The position numbers and the translations under genes are program-made. This document shows, in pieces, positions 51,158-60,158 of a DNA stretch of 64,000 nucleotides (its first letter is position 1; each line of letters begins with the position of its first letter). Location: the NCBI RefSeq assembly GCF_035944375.1, contig NZ_DASZBE010000007.1; one strand, written 5' to 3'. Under the pieces are notes generated by a model that did no database searches, was not told the origin of the DNA, and worked only from the letters and a program-made list of their open reading frames with translations. The DNA is from Allobosea sp035944375. GTDB lineage: Bacteria; Pseudomonadota; Alphaproteobacteria; Rhizobiales; Beijerinckiaceae.

Positions 51158-51688
51158 TCAAAGGCTCGCGGCGGCGCGGGCGGCCTGGTCGTACTGGCCC
51201 GACAGCGAGCGCATCGCGGCGGCGATCTCCGAAAGCCGCTTTGGGTCGAGCCCGGTCGAGAGCACCGACTTCACCAGCAATTGCTCGCGGATCTGGGCGT
51301 AGCGCCGGCAGGCGTCCTCGCCGGCGGGCGTGACCGTGACGGTCTTCTCCTTGCCCTTCCGGCCCGATTTCAGCAGCTTGAGGCGCTCGAGCTTCTTCAG
51401 CGCGTAGTTCACCAGATGCGTGTCCTCGATGTTGAGAACGAGGCAGATGTCGGCGAGGCGCTTGGGCTTGGCGCGGTGGTTGACGTTGTGCAGCACCAGC
51501 ACGTCGAGCGGCGACAGGTCGGGCACGCCGGCCGCGGCGACACAGCGCACCATCCAGCGCTGGAACGCATGCACCGTCATGTTCATCGCGAATTCGAATT
51601 CCGACAGCGCCGGCATCGCGCCCGCGGCCAGATGGCCGGAGGAGACGATCGGGCCGAGTTCGTCGGGCGGGGGCTTGAGTTCTGGCAT
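51158..51688 (-). CDS. MarR-like winged-helix regulator
   Basis: A 176-residue winged-helix DNA-binding protein: AFQRWMVRCVAAAGVPDLSPLDVLVLHNVNH, LADICLVLNIEDTHLVNYALKKLERLKLLKSGRKGKEKTVTVTPAGE. This group (PF13463-type) is commonly found near transporters. The start at 51688 is chosen because the next upstream ATG (51706) lies inside a REP-like palindrome. It follows the TRAP genes on the same strand and is a candidate regulator of them. Confidence 0.83.
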   Translation of the reverse strand: MPELKPPPDELGPIVSSGHLAAGAMPALSEFEFAMNMTVHAFQRWMVRCVAAAGVPDLSPLDVLVLHNVNHRAKPKRLADICLVLNIEDTHLVNYALKKLERLKLLKSGRKGKEKTVTVTPAGEDACRRYAQIREQLLVKSVLSTGLDPKRLSEIAAAMRSLSGQYDQAARAAASL

Positions 51689-51700
51689 GGTTGAAGAGCC

Positions 51701-51778
51701 CGTCATTCTCGGGCGGCGCCTGAGCGCCGACCCGAGAAACCCCTGCAGGAGAGGGTCGGGGCAAGCCCGACCCTGACG
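51701..51778. repeat. REP-like palindrome pair downstream of dctP
   Basis: TTCTCGGG (51706-51713) pairs with CCCGAGAA (51731-51738), and AGGGTCGGG (51752-51760) with CCCGACCCT (51766-51774) around GCAAG. It is flanked by CGTCAT and TGACG. It shares arms with the copies near 14168 and 40629, and separates the TRAP genes from the MarR-like gene. Confidence 0.82.
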
Positions 51779-51785
51779 TGGTTCG

Positions 51786-52775
51786 TCACATCTTCTTGTA
51801 GGCGTCGACGATCGCCTGGCCGTCGGCGCCGGCCTTCTTCAGCCAGTCGGCGGTCAGCGTGTCGCCCGCCTTCTTGAAGCCGGCGGCGAGTGCGGGGCTC
51901 GGCGCCTGGACCTTCATGCCCTTGGCCTTGAGCTGCTCGAGATACCAGCCGGCCTTGTCCTCCCACATCTTCCAGCCGCGCGCCTCGGCGGTCACGGCGG
52001 CCTTGAGGATCGCCTCCTGTGTCGCCTTGTCGAGGCCGTTGAAGGCGGCCTTGTTGACGAAGGTGGCGTTCTTCGGGATCCAGGCCTGGGTGTCGTAGAA
52101 GTGGGTCAGCGACTCCCAGACCTTGGAGTCATAGCCGGTGCCGCCCGAGGACATGAAGGAGTTGACGACACCCGTCGCCAGCGCCTGCGGCAATTCGGCG
52201 GCCTGGATGGTCACCGACTGCATGCCGAGCAGGTCGCCAAGACGCGCCGTGCCGACATTGTAGGAGCGCCACTTGAGGCCCTTCATGTCGTCGATCGTAT
52301 TGATGTCCTTCTTGGTGTAGACGCCCTGCGGCGCCCAGGGGACCATGAACAAGAGCTTGATGCCCTGGGCATCGAGCTTCTTCTCCACGGCGGCCTTGGA
52401 GGCGGCGTAAAGCTTCTTGGCCTCCGGGAAGGAGGTCGCCAGGAAGGGCACCACGTCGATGCCGAAGATCGGGTCCTCGTTCTCGTGGATCGAGATCAGG
52501 ACCTCGCCCATCTGGGCCTGGCCGCTCTGGACGGCGCGCTTGATCTCGGGCGCCTTGAACAGCGAAGCGCCGGGATGGACGGTGATGGCGAGCTTGCCAC
52601 CGGTCGCGGCTTCGACCTCCTTGCCGAACTGGATGAGATTCTCGCTGTGCGGGTTGTCGACCGGATAGGCGGCCGGGAGGTTCCATTTGGTCTGCGCAGC
52701 GGCAGGCGCCGCGAAGGCGAGCGCGCTGACGCCGAAGGCAAGGGCGGCGGTCGTCAAGGTCCTGCGGTTGATCAT
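51786..52775 (-). CDS. dctP: TRAP transporter solute-binding protein DctP
   Basis: A 329-residue periplasmic receptor with a signal peptide (LTTAALAFGVSALAFAAPAAAQ). WNLPAAYPVDNPHSENLIQFGKEVEAATGG, the LKWRSYN segment and the WESLTHFYDTQ stretch are DctP features. It belongs to a dctQ-dctM-dctP unit. Together with the divergent oxoprolinase/hydantoinase-like gene, this suggests uptake of a cyclic amide or amino-acid derivative. The ligand is inferred from context only. Confidence 0.92.
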   Translation of the reverse strand: MINRRTLTTAALAFGVSALAFAAPAAAQTKWNLPAAYPVDNPHSENLIQFGKEVEAATGGKLAITVHPGASLFKAPEIKRAVQSGQAQMGEVLISIHENEDPIFGIDVVPFLATSFPEAKKLYAASKAAVEKKLDAQGIKLLFMVPWAPQGVYTKKDINTIDDMKGLKWRSYNVGTARLGDLLGMQSVTIQAAELPQALATGVVNSFMSSGGTGYDSKVWESLTHFYDTQAWIPKNATFVNKAAFNGLDKATQEAILKAAVTAEARGWKMWEDKAGWYLEQLKAKGMKVQAPSPALAAGFKKAGDTLTADWLKKAGADGQAIVDAYKKM

Positions 52776-52822
52776 GGTGTCATTCCCTCTCTTTTTGCTT
52801 GGTTGCCTAAACGAGAAACGGA

Positions 52823-54127
52823 TCAGTCCGGGAAAGCGAGCTTGGGCAGGTAGAGCACGATCTGCGGAAAGGTCGTGATGATGAAGACGGCGATGTTGAG
52901 CAGAAGAAAGAACGGCAGCGCCGCCTTTGCAATCGTCCAGGTGTCCTTGCCGCTCATGTTCTGCAGCACGAACAGGTTGAAGCCGACCGGCGGGGTGATC
53001 TGCGCCATCTCGACATGGATGACGAGGTAGACGCCGAACCAGACGAGGTCGAAGCCGGCCTCCTTGACCATCGGCAGGACGATGACCGCGGTGAGGACGA
53101 TCATCGAGATGCCGTCGATCAGGCAGCCGAGGATGATGTACATCACCGTCAGTGCCAGCACGAGCATGTGCGTCGAGAGTTCCATGCCCTTGACCCATTC
53201 GGCCAGGGCCATCGGAATGCCGGTATAGGCCATCGCGGCGGTGCAGAAGGCGGCTCCGGCCAGGATCAGCATGATCATGCAGGTGAGCCGGGTGGCGCTC
53301 ATGATGCTCTCGAAGAGCGTCTTCCAGGTCAGCGTCCCGCTCCACCAGGCGAGAAAAAGGGCGCCTGACACGCCCCAGGCCGCGCATTCGGTCGCCGTCG
53401 CGAAGCCCAGAATGAGCGCCAGGAACACCGCCGCGATCAGGAGAAGGCAGGGCATCAGCTTGGCGGACTGCCGCAGCTTCTCGAAGAACGGCAGCGCGGG
53501 GTCGCGCGGCGGCGTCTTGTCCGGGTTGAGCAGCGACCAGATGATGACGTAGCCCATATAGAGCGCCATGATCAGCAGGCCGGGCAGGAAGCCGCCGAGG
53601 AAGACCTGCAGCACCGAGACGTTCGCCGTCACGGCGTAGACGACCATCGGGATCGACGGCGGGATCAGCAGGCCGAGCGTGCCGGAGCCGGCGAGGGTAC
53701 CGAGGCTCAGTTTCTCGTCATAGCCGCGCTTCTTCAGCTCCGGCAGCGAGATCTTGCCGATCGTCGCGACGGTCGCGGCCGAGGATCCGGAGACCGCGGC
53801 GAAGATACCGCAGCCGATGATGTTGGTGTGGATCAGGCGTCCCGGCAGCCATTGCAGCCAGGGCGACAACCCCTGGAACATCTGTTCGGAGAGGCGCGTC
53901 CGGAACAGGATTTCGCCCATCCAGATGAAGAGCGGCAGCGCCGTCAGCGTCCAGCCGCTGGCGGAACTCCACACCGTGGTCGCGAGCACCTGGCCGATCG
54001 GCACGTCGGTGACGAGCCACATCGCCAGGAGGCCGACGAGGCCGAGGCCGACTGCGATCCAGACGCCGCTGGCGAGAACGAGAACGAGGAAGCCCAGCAG
54101 AACGAGCGCGAGAACGGGAAGGCTCAT
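52823..54127 (-). CDS. dctM: TRAP transporter large permease DctM
   Basis: A 434-residue, roughly 12-helix membrane protein forming the elevator domain of a TRAP transporter. GSGTLGLLIPPSIPMVVYAVTAN and ITPPVGFNLFVLQNMSG are the conserved ion- and substrate-site loops. It lies 3 bases after dctQ and 47 bases before dctP, on the same strand. Confidence 0.96.
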   Translation of the reverse strand: MSLPVLALVLLGFLVLVLASGVWIAVGLGLVGLLAMWLVTDVPIGQVLATTVWSSASGWTLTALPLFIWMGEILFRTRLSEQMFQGLSPWLQWLPGRLIHTNIIGCGIFAAVSGSSAATVATIGKISLPELKKRGYDEKLSLGTLAGSGTLGLLIPPSIPMVVYAVTANVSVLQVFLGGFLPGLLIMALYMGYVIIWSLLNPDKTPPRDPALPFFEKLRQSAKLMPCLLLIAAVFLALILGFATATECAAWGVSGALFLAWWSGTLTWKTLFESIMSATRLTCMIMLILAGAAFCTAAMAYTGIPMALAEWVKGMELSTHMLVLALTVMYIILGCLIDGISMIVLTAVIVLPMVKEAGFDLVWFGVYLVIHVEMAQITPPVGFNLFVLQNMSGKDTWTIAKAALPFFLLLNIAVFIITTFPQIVLYLPKLAFPD

Positions 54128-54130
54128 GGT

Positions 54131-54679
54131 TCAGACGCCTCCGCCCTGCGCGACGCGCTCCACCAGTTCTTCCGCCGATTTCGGCGGATCGGGTTCGTAT
54201 GTGGGGCGTCCCGTCCGCAGCACGATGACGAATTCGTCGAGGATGGCGATCAGCAACGTTCCGAGCCCGAGCACGAGCGAGAGTTGCGGTATCCAGAGCG
54301 GCACCGAGACGACACCGGTCGACATGTCGAAATACTGCCAGGAGTCGTAGGCGAGCTTGCCGGTCTGCCAGGTGAAGAAGCCGATGAAGAGCGCCGCCAC
54401 GGTGAGCGAGAACAGTTCCGCACCTTGCCGCGCTCGCCCTTGTAGACGCTCGATCAGGAGTCCGACACGGATCATTTCGCCCTTCTTGAAGGTATGCGCC
54501 AGGCCGAAAAAGGCCATCGCCGCGAAAGCCCAGCCGGCGAAGTCATCGCCGGAAGGAACGTTGAAGTTGATGTCGCGACCGACCGACAGCAGCATCATCA
54601 GGCCGAAGATCACGATCAGGAAAACGCCGGCGATATACCCCGCCGTCAGATAGAGCAGGTCGAGGGCCCGGCGGATCAT
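54131..54679 (-). CDS. dctQ: TRAP transporter small permease DctQ
   Basis: A 182-residue, four-helix membrane protein. DFAGWAFAAMAFFGLAHTFKKGEMIRVGLL is the conserved DctQ segment (charged pair in the second/third helices). The ATG at 54679 precedes the first helix; an upstream in-frame start is not needed. It opens the TRAP operon, and its 5' side faces the divergent HyuA-HyuB gene. Confidence 0.93.
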   Translation of the reverse strand: MIRRALDLLYLTAGYIAGVFLIVIFGLMMLLSVGRDINFNVPSGDDFAGWAFAAMAFFGLAHTFKKGEMIRVGLLIERLQGRARQGAELFSLTVAALFIGFFTWQTGKLAYDSWQYFDMSTGVVSVPLWIPQLSLVLGLGTLLIAILDEFVIVLRTGRPTYEPDPPKSAEELVERVAQGGGV

Positions 54680-54816
54680 CGCGGCGCCCCTCGGCGGATG
54701 ACGCAACGCGCCTTCGCGGTTGCCAGGAGAGTTCCCGTCATTGCATCCTCCGCTCGCGACCGCTGGCCCCTCGCCCTTTTTCGGTCACAATCGTGATCGT
54801 ACCGCCCGAATCCAGC

Positions 54817-54847
54817 TTGTCAACAACACATCGACAATTTATCGATG
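54817..54847 (+). promoter_or_regulatory. Promoter and overlapping inverted repeat of the HyuA-HyuB gene
   Basis: TTGTCA (54817-54822), a 17-base spacer and TATCGA (54840-54845) form a good sigma-70-type promoter. CATCGA-N7-TCGATG (54829-54847) is a perfect inverted repeat over the spacer and -10, so a bound repressor would block transcription. It lies 45 bases before the start codon and also in the TRAP promoter region. Confidence 0.65.
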
Positions 54848-54891
54848 AAACGTCAGCGACGCTGCCTGGTCGCCGAACGGGAGGATGTGGG

Positions 54892-57800
54892 ATGTCGTCG
54901 CGCTGGGACTTCTGGATCGATCGGGGCGGCACCTTCACGGATGTGATCGGCCGCGATCCCTTAGGCAAACTTCACGCCAGGAAGCTGCTCTCGGAAAATC
55001 CCGGCGCCTATCGCGACGCAGCGGTCCAGGGCATCCGCGATCATCTCGGGCTGCAGACAGGCGAGCCGATCCCGGCCGGGCTGGTCGGCGAGGTCCGCAT
55101 GGGCACGACGGTGGCGACCAATGCGCTGCTCGAGCGCAAGGGCGACCGGACGCTGTTGGTCACGACCAAGGGTTTCCGCGACGCTCTGCGCATCGGCTAC
55201 CAGGCGCGGCCGGACATTTTCGCCAAGGAGATCATCAAGCCCGAGCAGCTCTACGAGGCAGTCGTCGAGATCGACGAGCGCGTGCTCGCCGACGGCGTGG
55301 TCGAGCAAGCGCCCGACGAGGCGGCGATCCGCGCCGCGTTGCAGGCGCAGTTCGACGCCGGCTTCCGTGCCGTGGCGATCGCCTTCATGCATGCCTATCG
55401 CTACCCGGCTCATGAGCAGGTCGCGGCCAGGATCGCCCGCGAAATTGGCTTCCCGCAGGTCTCGGTCAGCCATGAGGTCTCGCCGCTGATCAAGCTCGTC
55501 GGGCGCGGCGACACGACCGTGGTCGACGCCTATCTCTCGCCGATCCTCAGCCGCTACGTGGCGCAGGTTTCGGAGGAACTCGACATTGCCCGCACCGGCG
55601 CGCGGCTGATGTTCATGATGTCCTCGGGTGGCCTGACCGCCGCCGAACTCTTCCAGGGCAAGGATGCGATCCTGTCCGGCCCGGCCGGCGGCGTCGTCGG
55701 CCTCGCCGAGACCGGCCGCTCGGCCGGCTTCGACAAGGTCATCGGCTTCGACATGGGCGGCACCTCGACCGATGTCGCCCATTTCGACGGCGACTATGAG
55801 CGCGCTTTCGAGACCGAGGTCGCAGGCGTGCGGATGCGCGCGCCGATGATGCTGATCCATACGGTCGCGGCCGGCGGCGGCTCGATCCTCCACTATGACG
55901 GCGCCCGCTTCCGCGTCGGGCCCGATTCCGCCGGCGCCAATCCGGGCCCGGCCGCCTATCGCCGCGGCGGGCCGCTCGCGGTGACCGACGCCAACGTCAT
56001 GGTCGGCAAGCTGATCCCGGATTACTTCCCGCCGATCTTCGGCGAGAAGCGCGACCAACCACTCGATGTCGAGGCGGTGAAGGCCAAGTTCGTGGCGCTC
56101 GCGGCGGAGGTCGGCGACGGCCGCAGCCCCGAGCAGGTCGCCGACGGTTTCATCCAGATCGCGGTCGCCAACATGGCCGAGGCGATCAAGAAGATCTCGG
56201 TCCAGCGCGGCTACGACATCACGCGCTATGCGCTGAACTCATTCGGTGGCGCCGGCGGGCAGCACGCCTGCCTCGTGGCGGATGCGCTGGGCATCAAGAC
56301 CGTGCTGTTGCACCCGTTCTCCGGCCTGCTCTCGGCCTATGGCATGGGGCTCGCCGAGATCCGCGCGACGCGGACGGCCGCACTCGACGTAGCCCTCGAC
56401 GGCGGCGCCCAGGCGGCGGTCGAGGCCGCCGCGGCCGGGCTCGCGGCCGAGACGCGGGCCGAGGTGTCTGGGCAGGGCGTGCCCGACGGCGACATCGCGA
56501 TCCTGACCCGCGCCCATGTCCGCTATGCCGGAACCGACACCGCCATTGCCGTTTCGGCCGGAACGCCCGACGCCATGAAGGCGGCGTTCCAGGCGGCGCA
56601 CAAGGCCCGCTTCGGCTTCATGGACGAGGCCAAGGCGCTGGTGATCGAGGCTGTCGAGGTCGAGGCGATCGGCGGCGGCGCGAAGTTCGAGGAGGCGTCT
56701 GCGCCCGAAACCGCGGGCGAGCCCGTGGCCGCGCAGACGACGCGCGTCTTCTCCAAGGGGCAGTGGCACGAAGCGCAAATCGTCCGGCGCGAGGCGATCA
56801 AGCCCGGCCAGGGCGTCTCGGGACCGGCCATCATCATCGAGCCGAACCAGACCGTCGTGGTCGAGGACGGCTGGAGCGCCAGGCTCACGGCCAAGGATCA
56901 TCTCGTGCTGGTGCGCTCCAAGGCGCTGGTCCAGAACGCCGCGATCGGCACGAAGGCCGACCCGGTGATGCTCGAGATCTTCAACAACCTGTTCATGTCG
57001 ATCGCCGAGCAGATGGGCGTGACGCTGCAGAACACCGCCTATTCGGTGAACATCAAGGAGCGGCTCGACTTCTCCTGCGCGGTCTTCGACCAGAGCGCGG
57101 CGCTGGTGGCGAATGCCCCGCACATGCCGGTGCATCTGGGCTCGATGGACAAATCGGTCGAGACCGTCATCAAGAACAACCCGGTCATCCAGCCGGGCGA
57201 CGTCTACTGCCTGAACGCGCCCTATAATGGCGGCACGCATCTGCCCGACATCACGGTCTGCACGCCGGTCTTCGACGAGGCCGAGAAGGACATTCTGTTC
57301 TGGGTCGCCAGCCGCGGCCACCATGCCGATGTCGGCGGCACCGCGCCGGGCTCGATGTCGCCGCTGGCCACCGTGATCGAGGAGGAAGGGGTCTATATCG
57401 ACAACTTCAAGATCGTCGATCAGGGCCGCTTCTGCGAGGACGAACTGGTCTCGATCCTGACCGGTGCGCGCTATCCGGTGCGCAACGTCATTCAGAACGT
57501 CAACGATTTGAAGGCGCAGATCGCGGCCAACGCCAAGGGCGTCGCCGAGCTGAAGAAGATGATCGGCTCCTTCGGGCTCGACGTGGTGCAGGCGTATATG
57601 GGCCATGTCCAGGACAATGCGGCGGAGAGCGTCGCGCGCCTGCTGACCAAACTGCACGATGCCGAGTTCACCTATCCGATGGACCAGGGCTGCGCGATCA
57701 AGGTCAGGATCAGCATCGACCGCGACAAGCGCGAGGCCACCGTCGACTTCACCGGTACCTCGCCGCAGCGGCCCGACAACTTCAACGCGCCGGCCCCGGT

Positions 57801-58488
57801 GACGCGGGCCGCCGTGCTCTATGTCTTCCGCGTCATGGTCGACGATGCGATCCCGATGAATGCCGGGTGCCTGCGGCCAATCAAGATCGTCATTCCCGAG
57901 GGGTCGATGCTCTCGCCACGCTATCCGGCGGCTGTCGTCGCCGGCAATGTCGAGGTCAGCCAGGCCGTGACGAACACGCTGTTCGGCGCGCTGGAGGCGA
58001 TGTCGTCCTCTCAGGGTACGATGAACAACCTCACCTTTGGCAACGACGAGTACCAGTACTACGAGACGATCTGCTCGGGCTCGCCGGCAGGACCGGGCTT
58101 CCACGGAACGTCGGGCGTGCATGTGCACATGACCAATTCGCGCCTCACCGATCCGGAAATCCTGGAGACGCGCTTTCCGGTGGTGCTGGAGGATTTCCAC
58201 ATCCGCGCCGGCTCGGGCGGGCGCGGCGAGTGGAACGCCGGCGACGGCACCAGCCGCACGATCCGCTTCCGCAAGACGATGGACTGCGCGATCCTGGCCT
58301 CGCACCGCAGGGTCAGGCCCTTCGGCGTGAAGGGCGGCGAGCCGGGGCAGCTCGGCAAGACGATGGTGCGGCGTCTGTCGGGCGAGGTCGAGGAACTCAA
58401 GCCTTGCGACCAGACGCTGCTCCAGGCCGGCGAGGCCGTGACGGTGATCACGCCGACGGCGGGTGGGTACGGCAAGCCGAAGGGGTAA
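54892..58488 (+). CDS. HyuA-HyuB fusion: hydantoinase/5-oxoprolinase family
   Basis: A 1198-residue protein joining the ATP-dependent HyuA half (residues 1-690: RGGTFTDVIG, VRMGTTVATNALLERKG, FDMGGTSTDVAHFDG, NSFGGAGGQHACLVAD) to the HyuB half (from about 690: NAPYNGGTHLPDITV, SRGHHADVGG, NAGCLRPI). The same layout is found in eukaryotic-type 5-oxoprolinase, N-methylhydantoinase and acetone carboxylase relatives. It opens a cyclic amide with ATP. The substrate is not fixed by sequence. The gene is divergent from a TRAP operon that may import it. Confidence 0.93.
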   Translation: MSSRWDFWIDRGGTFTDVIGRDPLGKLHARKLLSENPGAYRDAAVQGIRDHLGLQTGEPIPAGLVGEVRMGTTVATNALLERKGDRTLLVTTKGFRDALRIGYQARPDIFAKEIIKPEQLYEAVVEIDERVLADGVVEQAPDEAAIRAALQAQFDAGFRAVAIAFMHAYRYPAHEQVAARIAREIGFPQVSVSHEVSPLIKLVGRGDTTVVDAYLSPILSRYVAQVSEELDIARTGARLMFMMSSGGLTAAELFQGKDAILSGPAGGVVGLAETGRSAGFDKVIGFDMGGTSTDVAHFDGDYERAFETEVAGVRMRAPMMLIHTVAAGGGSILHYDGARFRVGPDSAGANPGPAAYRRGGPLAVTDANVMVGKLIPDYFPPIFGEKRDQPLDVEAVKAKFVALAAEVGDGRSPEQVADGFIQIAVANMAEAIKKISVQRGYDITRYALNSFGGAGGQHACLVADALGIKTVLLHPFSGLLSAYGMGLAEIRATRTAALDVALDGGAQAAVEAAAAGLAAETRAEVSGQGVPDGDIAILTRAHVRYAGTDTAIAVSAGTPDAMKAAFQAAHKARFGFMDEAKALVIEAVEVEAIGGGAKFEEASAPETAGEPVAAQTTRVFSKGQWHEAQIVRREAIKPGQGVSGPAIIIEPNQTVVVEDGWSARLTAKDHLVLVRSKALVQNAAIGTKADPVMLEIFNNLFMSIAEQMGVTLQNTAYSVNIKERLDFSCAVFDQSAALVANAPHMPVHLGSMDKSVETVIKNNPVIQPGDVYCLNAPYNGGTHLPDITVCTPVFDEAEKDILFWVASRGHHADVGGTAPGSMSPLATVIEEEGVYIDNFKIVDQGRFCEDELVSILTGARYPVRNVIQNVNDLKAQIAANAKGVAELKKMIGSFGLDVVQAYMGHVQDNAAESVARLLTKLHDAEFTYPMDQGCAIKVRISIDRDKREATVDFTGTSPQRPDNFNAPAPVTRAAVLYVFRVMVDDAIPMNAGCLRPIKIVIPEGSMLSPRYPAAVVAGNVEVSQAVTNTLFGALEAMSSSQGTMNNLTFGNDEYQYYETICSGSPAGPGFHGTSGVHVHMTNSRLTDPEILETRFPVVLEDFHIRAGSGGRGEWNAGDGTSRTIRFRKTMDCAILASHRRVRPFGVKGGEPGQLGKTMVRRLSGEVEELKPCDQTLLQAGEAVTVITPTAGGYGKPKG

Positions 58489-58509
58489 GCGGCTGCCGTT
58501 GGTGAGCGC

Positions 58510-58935
58510 TCAGGCCAGATCGGTCTGCGCGAAATCGCCGCCTTTGTAGAGCAGGGCCGCGCCATGCTCCTTGGCGCAGGCATAGGCGAAGCAATCGCCG
58601 AAGTTCAGCGCGGCGGGGCTGCCGACGGCGCGGCCGTAGCGCTTGGCCGCTTCGATCGCGGCCTGCCCGATGGCAGGGGTGACGGTCACCTCCGTGGCGC
58701 CGATATCGGCGATGAACTGGGCGACGCTGGCCTGGGCTGCGGTGATCAGACCGGCATCAAGAACCTGGCGCGAATCCCGCGCCTTCTTCGCCGCCAGAGA
58801 GATGACCGCTTCGAAAACGCCGGTCGGCGACACGAGGAAAGGGCGCGGCGATGCCTCCAGCCGCGCCAGCAGTGTCTCGCGGTCGCTCTCACGCCCGAGA
58901 ATGGCGACGATCACGGAGGCGTCAAGATAGGTCAT
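58510..58935 (-). CDS. vapC: VapC-family PIN toxin
   Basis: A 141-residue PIN ribonuclease: MTYLDASVIVAILGRE (D5), a glutamate in VFEAVISLAAKKA, and NFGDCFAYACAKEHGAALLYKGGDFAQTDL carrying the last acidic cluster. This is the Rv0624-type VapC. It overlaps the vapB gene by 4 bases on the same strand. The start at 58935 is chosen over an ATG three codons upstream. Confidence 0.93.
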   Translation of the reverse strand: MTYLDASVIVAILGRESDRETLLARLEASPRPFLVSPTGVFEAVISLAAKKARDSRQVLDAGLITAAQASVAQFIADIGATEVTVTPAIGQAAIEAAKRYGRAVGSPAALNFGDCFAYACAKEHGAALLYKGGDFAQTDLA

Positions 58936-59174
58936 GTTTCCCACATCTCGTCGGTGAACGCCTTCATGTCGAAATCGCTCTGACCCGATCCCATCGCATC
59001 GGCCATTGCCATGCTTTTGGCGATCCGTTCGCCGAGCGGCCGGGCGGCTTCCAGCCGGCTGATTTCCCGTTCGAGGGCTTGGCGCACCACTTGGGTTTTG
59101 GTCGCCTTGCCGGTCAAATGCTGGAGCTTGATGGCCAACTCATCGACCTCGTCGTCGCGGATGTAGAGCGGCAT
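58932..59174 (-). CDS. vapB: VapB-family antitoxin
   Basis: An 80-residue antitoxin of the PSK/Rv0623-type family: MPLYIRDDEVDELAIKLQHLTGKATKTQVVRQALEREI is the DNA-binding part, and FDMKAFTDEMWET is the acidic toxin-binding tail. A strong GGAGGAAGGA ribosome-binding site precedes the ATG at 59174. A promoter lies upstream. Confidence 0.93.
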   Translation of the reverse strand: MPLYIRDDEVDELAIKLQHLTGKATKTQVVRQALEREISRLEAARPLGERIAKSMAMADAMGSGQSDFDMKAFTDEMWET

Positions 59175-59196
59175 GATCCTTCCTCCGGATTGAATA

Positions 59197-59225
59197 TTCA
59201 TAATCGAGAAATGGATATTCTCCAA
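59197..59225 (-). promoter_or_regulatory. vapBC promoter with AT-rich repeat
   Basis: On the minus strand TTGGAG (59220-59225), 17 bases and TATGAA (59197-59202). GAATATTC (59192-59199) and GGATATTC (59213-59220) are similar self-complementary words about 21 bases apart, so VapB(C) probably binds here and autoregulates. Confidence 0.55.
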
Positions 59226-59329
59226 GTGCTACCCTGACTCGCTCGCCACCGCGGGGCCGCCCTGCACGGCTGGCGTTCCAAGGGCGCCGCATCTCGCCTA
59301 GAACGGCAGGCTCAACCCGGAGCCAACCC

Positions 59330-60025
59330 ATGCCCCAGACCTGGCTGATCACCGGTGCCAGTCGCGGCATCGGGCTTGCGCTGACTATGGAACTGCTGCG
59401 GCGGGGCGACCATGTCGTGGCTGCGGCGCGCAATCCCTGGGGTGGGGCGCTGGCCGAATTGTCGGCCGCGCATCCGGCCGCGCTGGTGCCGCTCGAACTC
59501 GACGTGACCTCGGACGAGAGCGTCGCGGCGGCACAGGTGGCGCTTGATGGCCGGCCGATCGACGTTCTCGTCAACAATGCCGGCATCCATGGGCCGCGCG
59601 GCGCCGAGAGCGCGCTCGCGATGGATTTCGACATCTGGCGGGAGGTCTTCGAGGTCAATGTCTATGGTCCGCTGCGCGTGGCGCAGGGCCTCCTGCCGAA
59701 CATCGAGGCCGGGCAGGGCCGCAAGATCGCGACCATCACCAGCCGCATGGGCTCGATCGGGCTGAACCCCTCCGGTTCGCTGGCCTATCGCTCGTCGAAG
59801 GCGGCCGTGAACATGACGATGGTGGTGTTCGGCAATGCGGTGCGCGAGCGCGGCGTCGCACAGCTCCTGTTCCATCCCGGCTGGGTGCGCACCGACATGG
59901 GCGGTGGGGCTGCCGACATCGCGCCCTCGGAGAGTGCGGCCGGGCTCATCGCCACGATCGACGCGTCGGGGATGGCTGAGACCAACAGCTTCCGGACCTG
60001 GCAGGGCGAGACGATTCCCTGGTGA
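59330..60025 (+). CDS. Short-chain dehydrogenase/reductase
   Basis: A 231-residue SDR. TGASRGIGLAL (residues 8-18) is the cofactor site, VLVNNAGIHGP follows, and the active site is S in ITSRMGS and YRSSKAAVN. The NAAR-type pattern fits the C-factor-like group of SDRs. The ATG at 59330 is unambiguous. It is not obviously linked in an operon with the RraA-like gene, since the gap to it is about 130 bases. Its substrate is unknown. Confidence 0.9.
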   Translation: MPQTWLITGASRGIGLALTMELLRRGDHVVAAARNPWGGALAELSAAHPAALVPLELDVTSDESVAAAQVALDGRPIDVLVNNAGIHGPRGAESALAMDFDIWREVFEVNVYGPLRVAQGLLPNIEAGQGRKIATITSRMGSIGLNPSGSLAYRSSKAAVNMTMVVFGNAVRERGVAQLLFHPGWVRTDMGGGAADIAPSESAAGLIATIDASGMAETNSFRTWQGETIPW

Positions 60026-60158
60026 CCGTCCTGGCCTGAAGGGCCTCCCGGTTGCCGAGGGACGGGACTGGACCAAGGCCCCGCCTCTGCAGCACTGTGC
60101 GATCGCACGCGCCCGGTGAGTGGCGCGATCGAAGCCGGTCGGCTCTGGAGGGAACGGG

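Noticed and set aside
56239..58305. 688-codon open frame on the minus strand inside the HyuA-HyuB gene
   Set aside because: Antisense of a conserved gene, with compositional bias and no recognisable domain.
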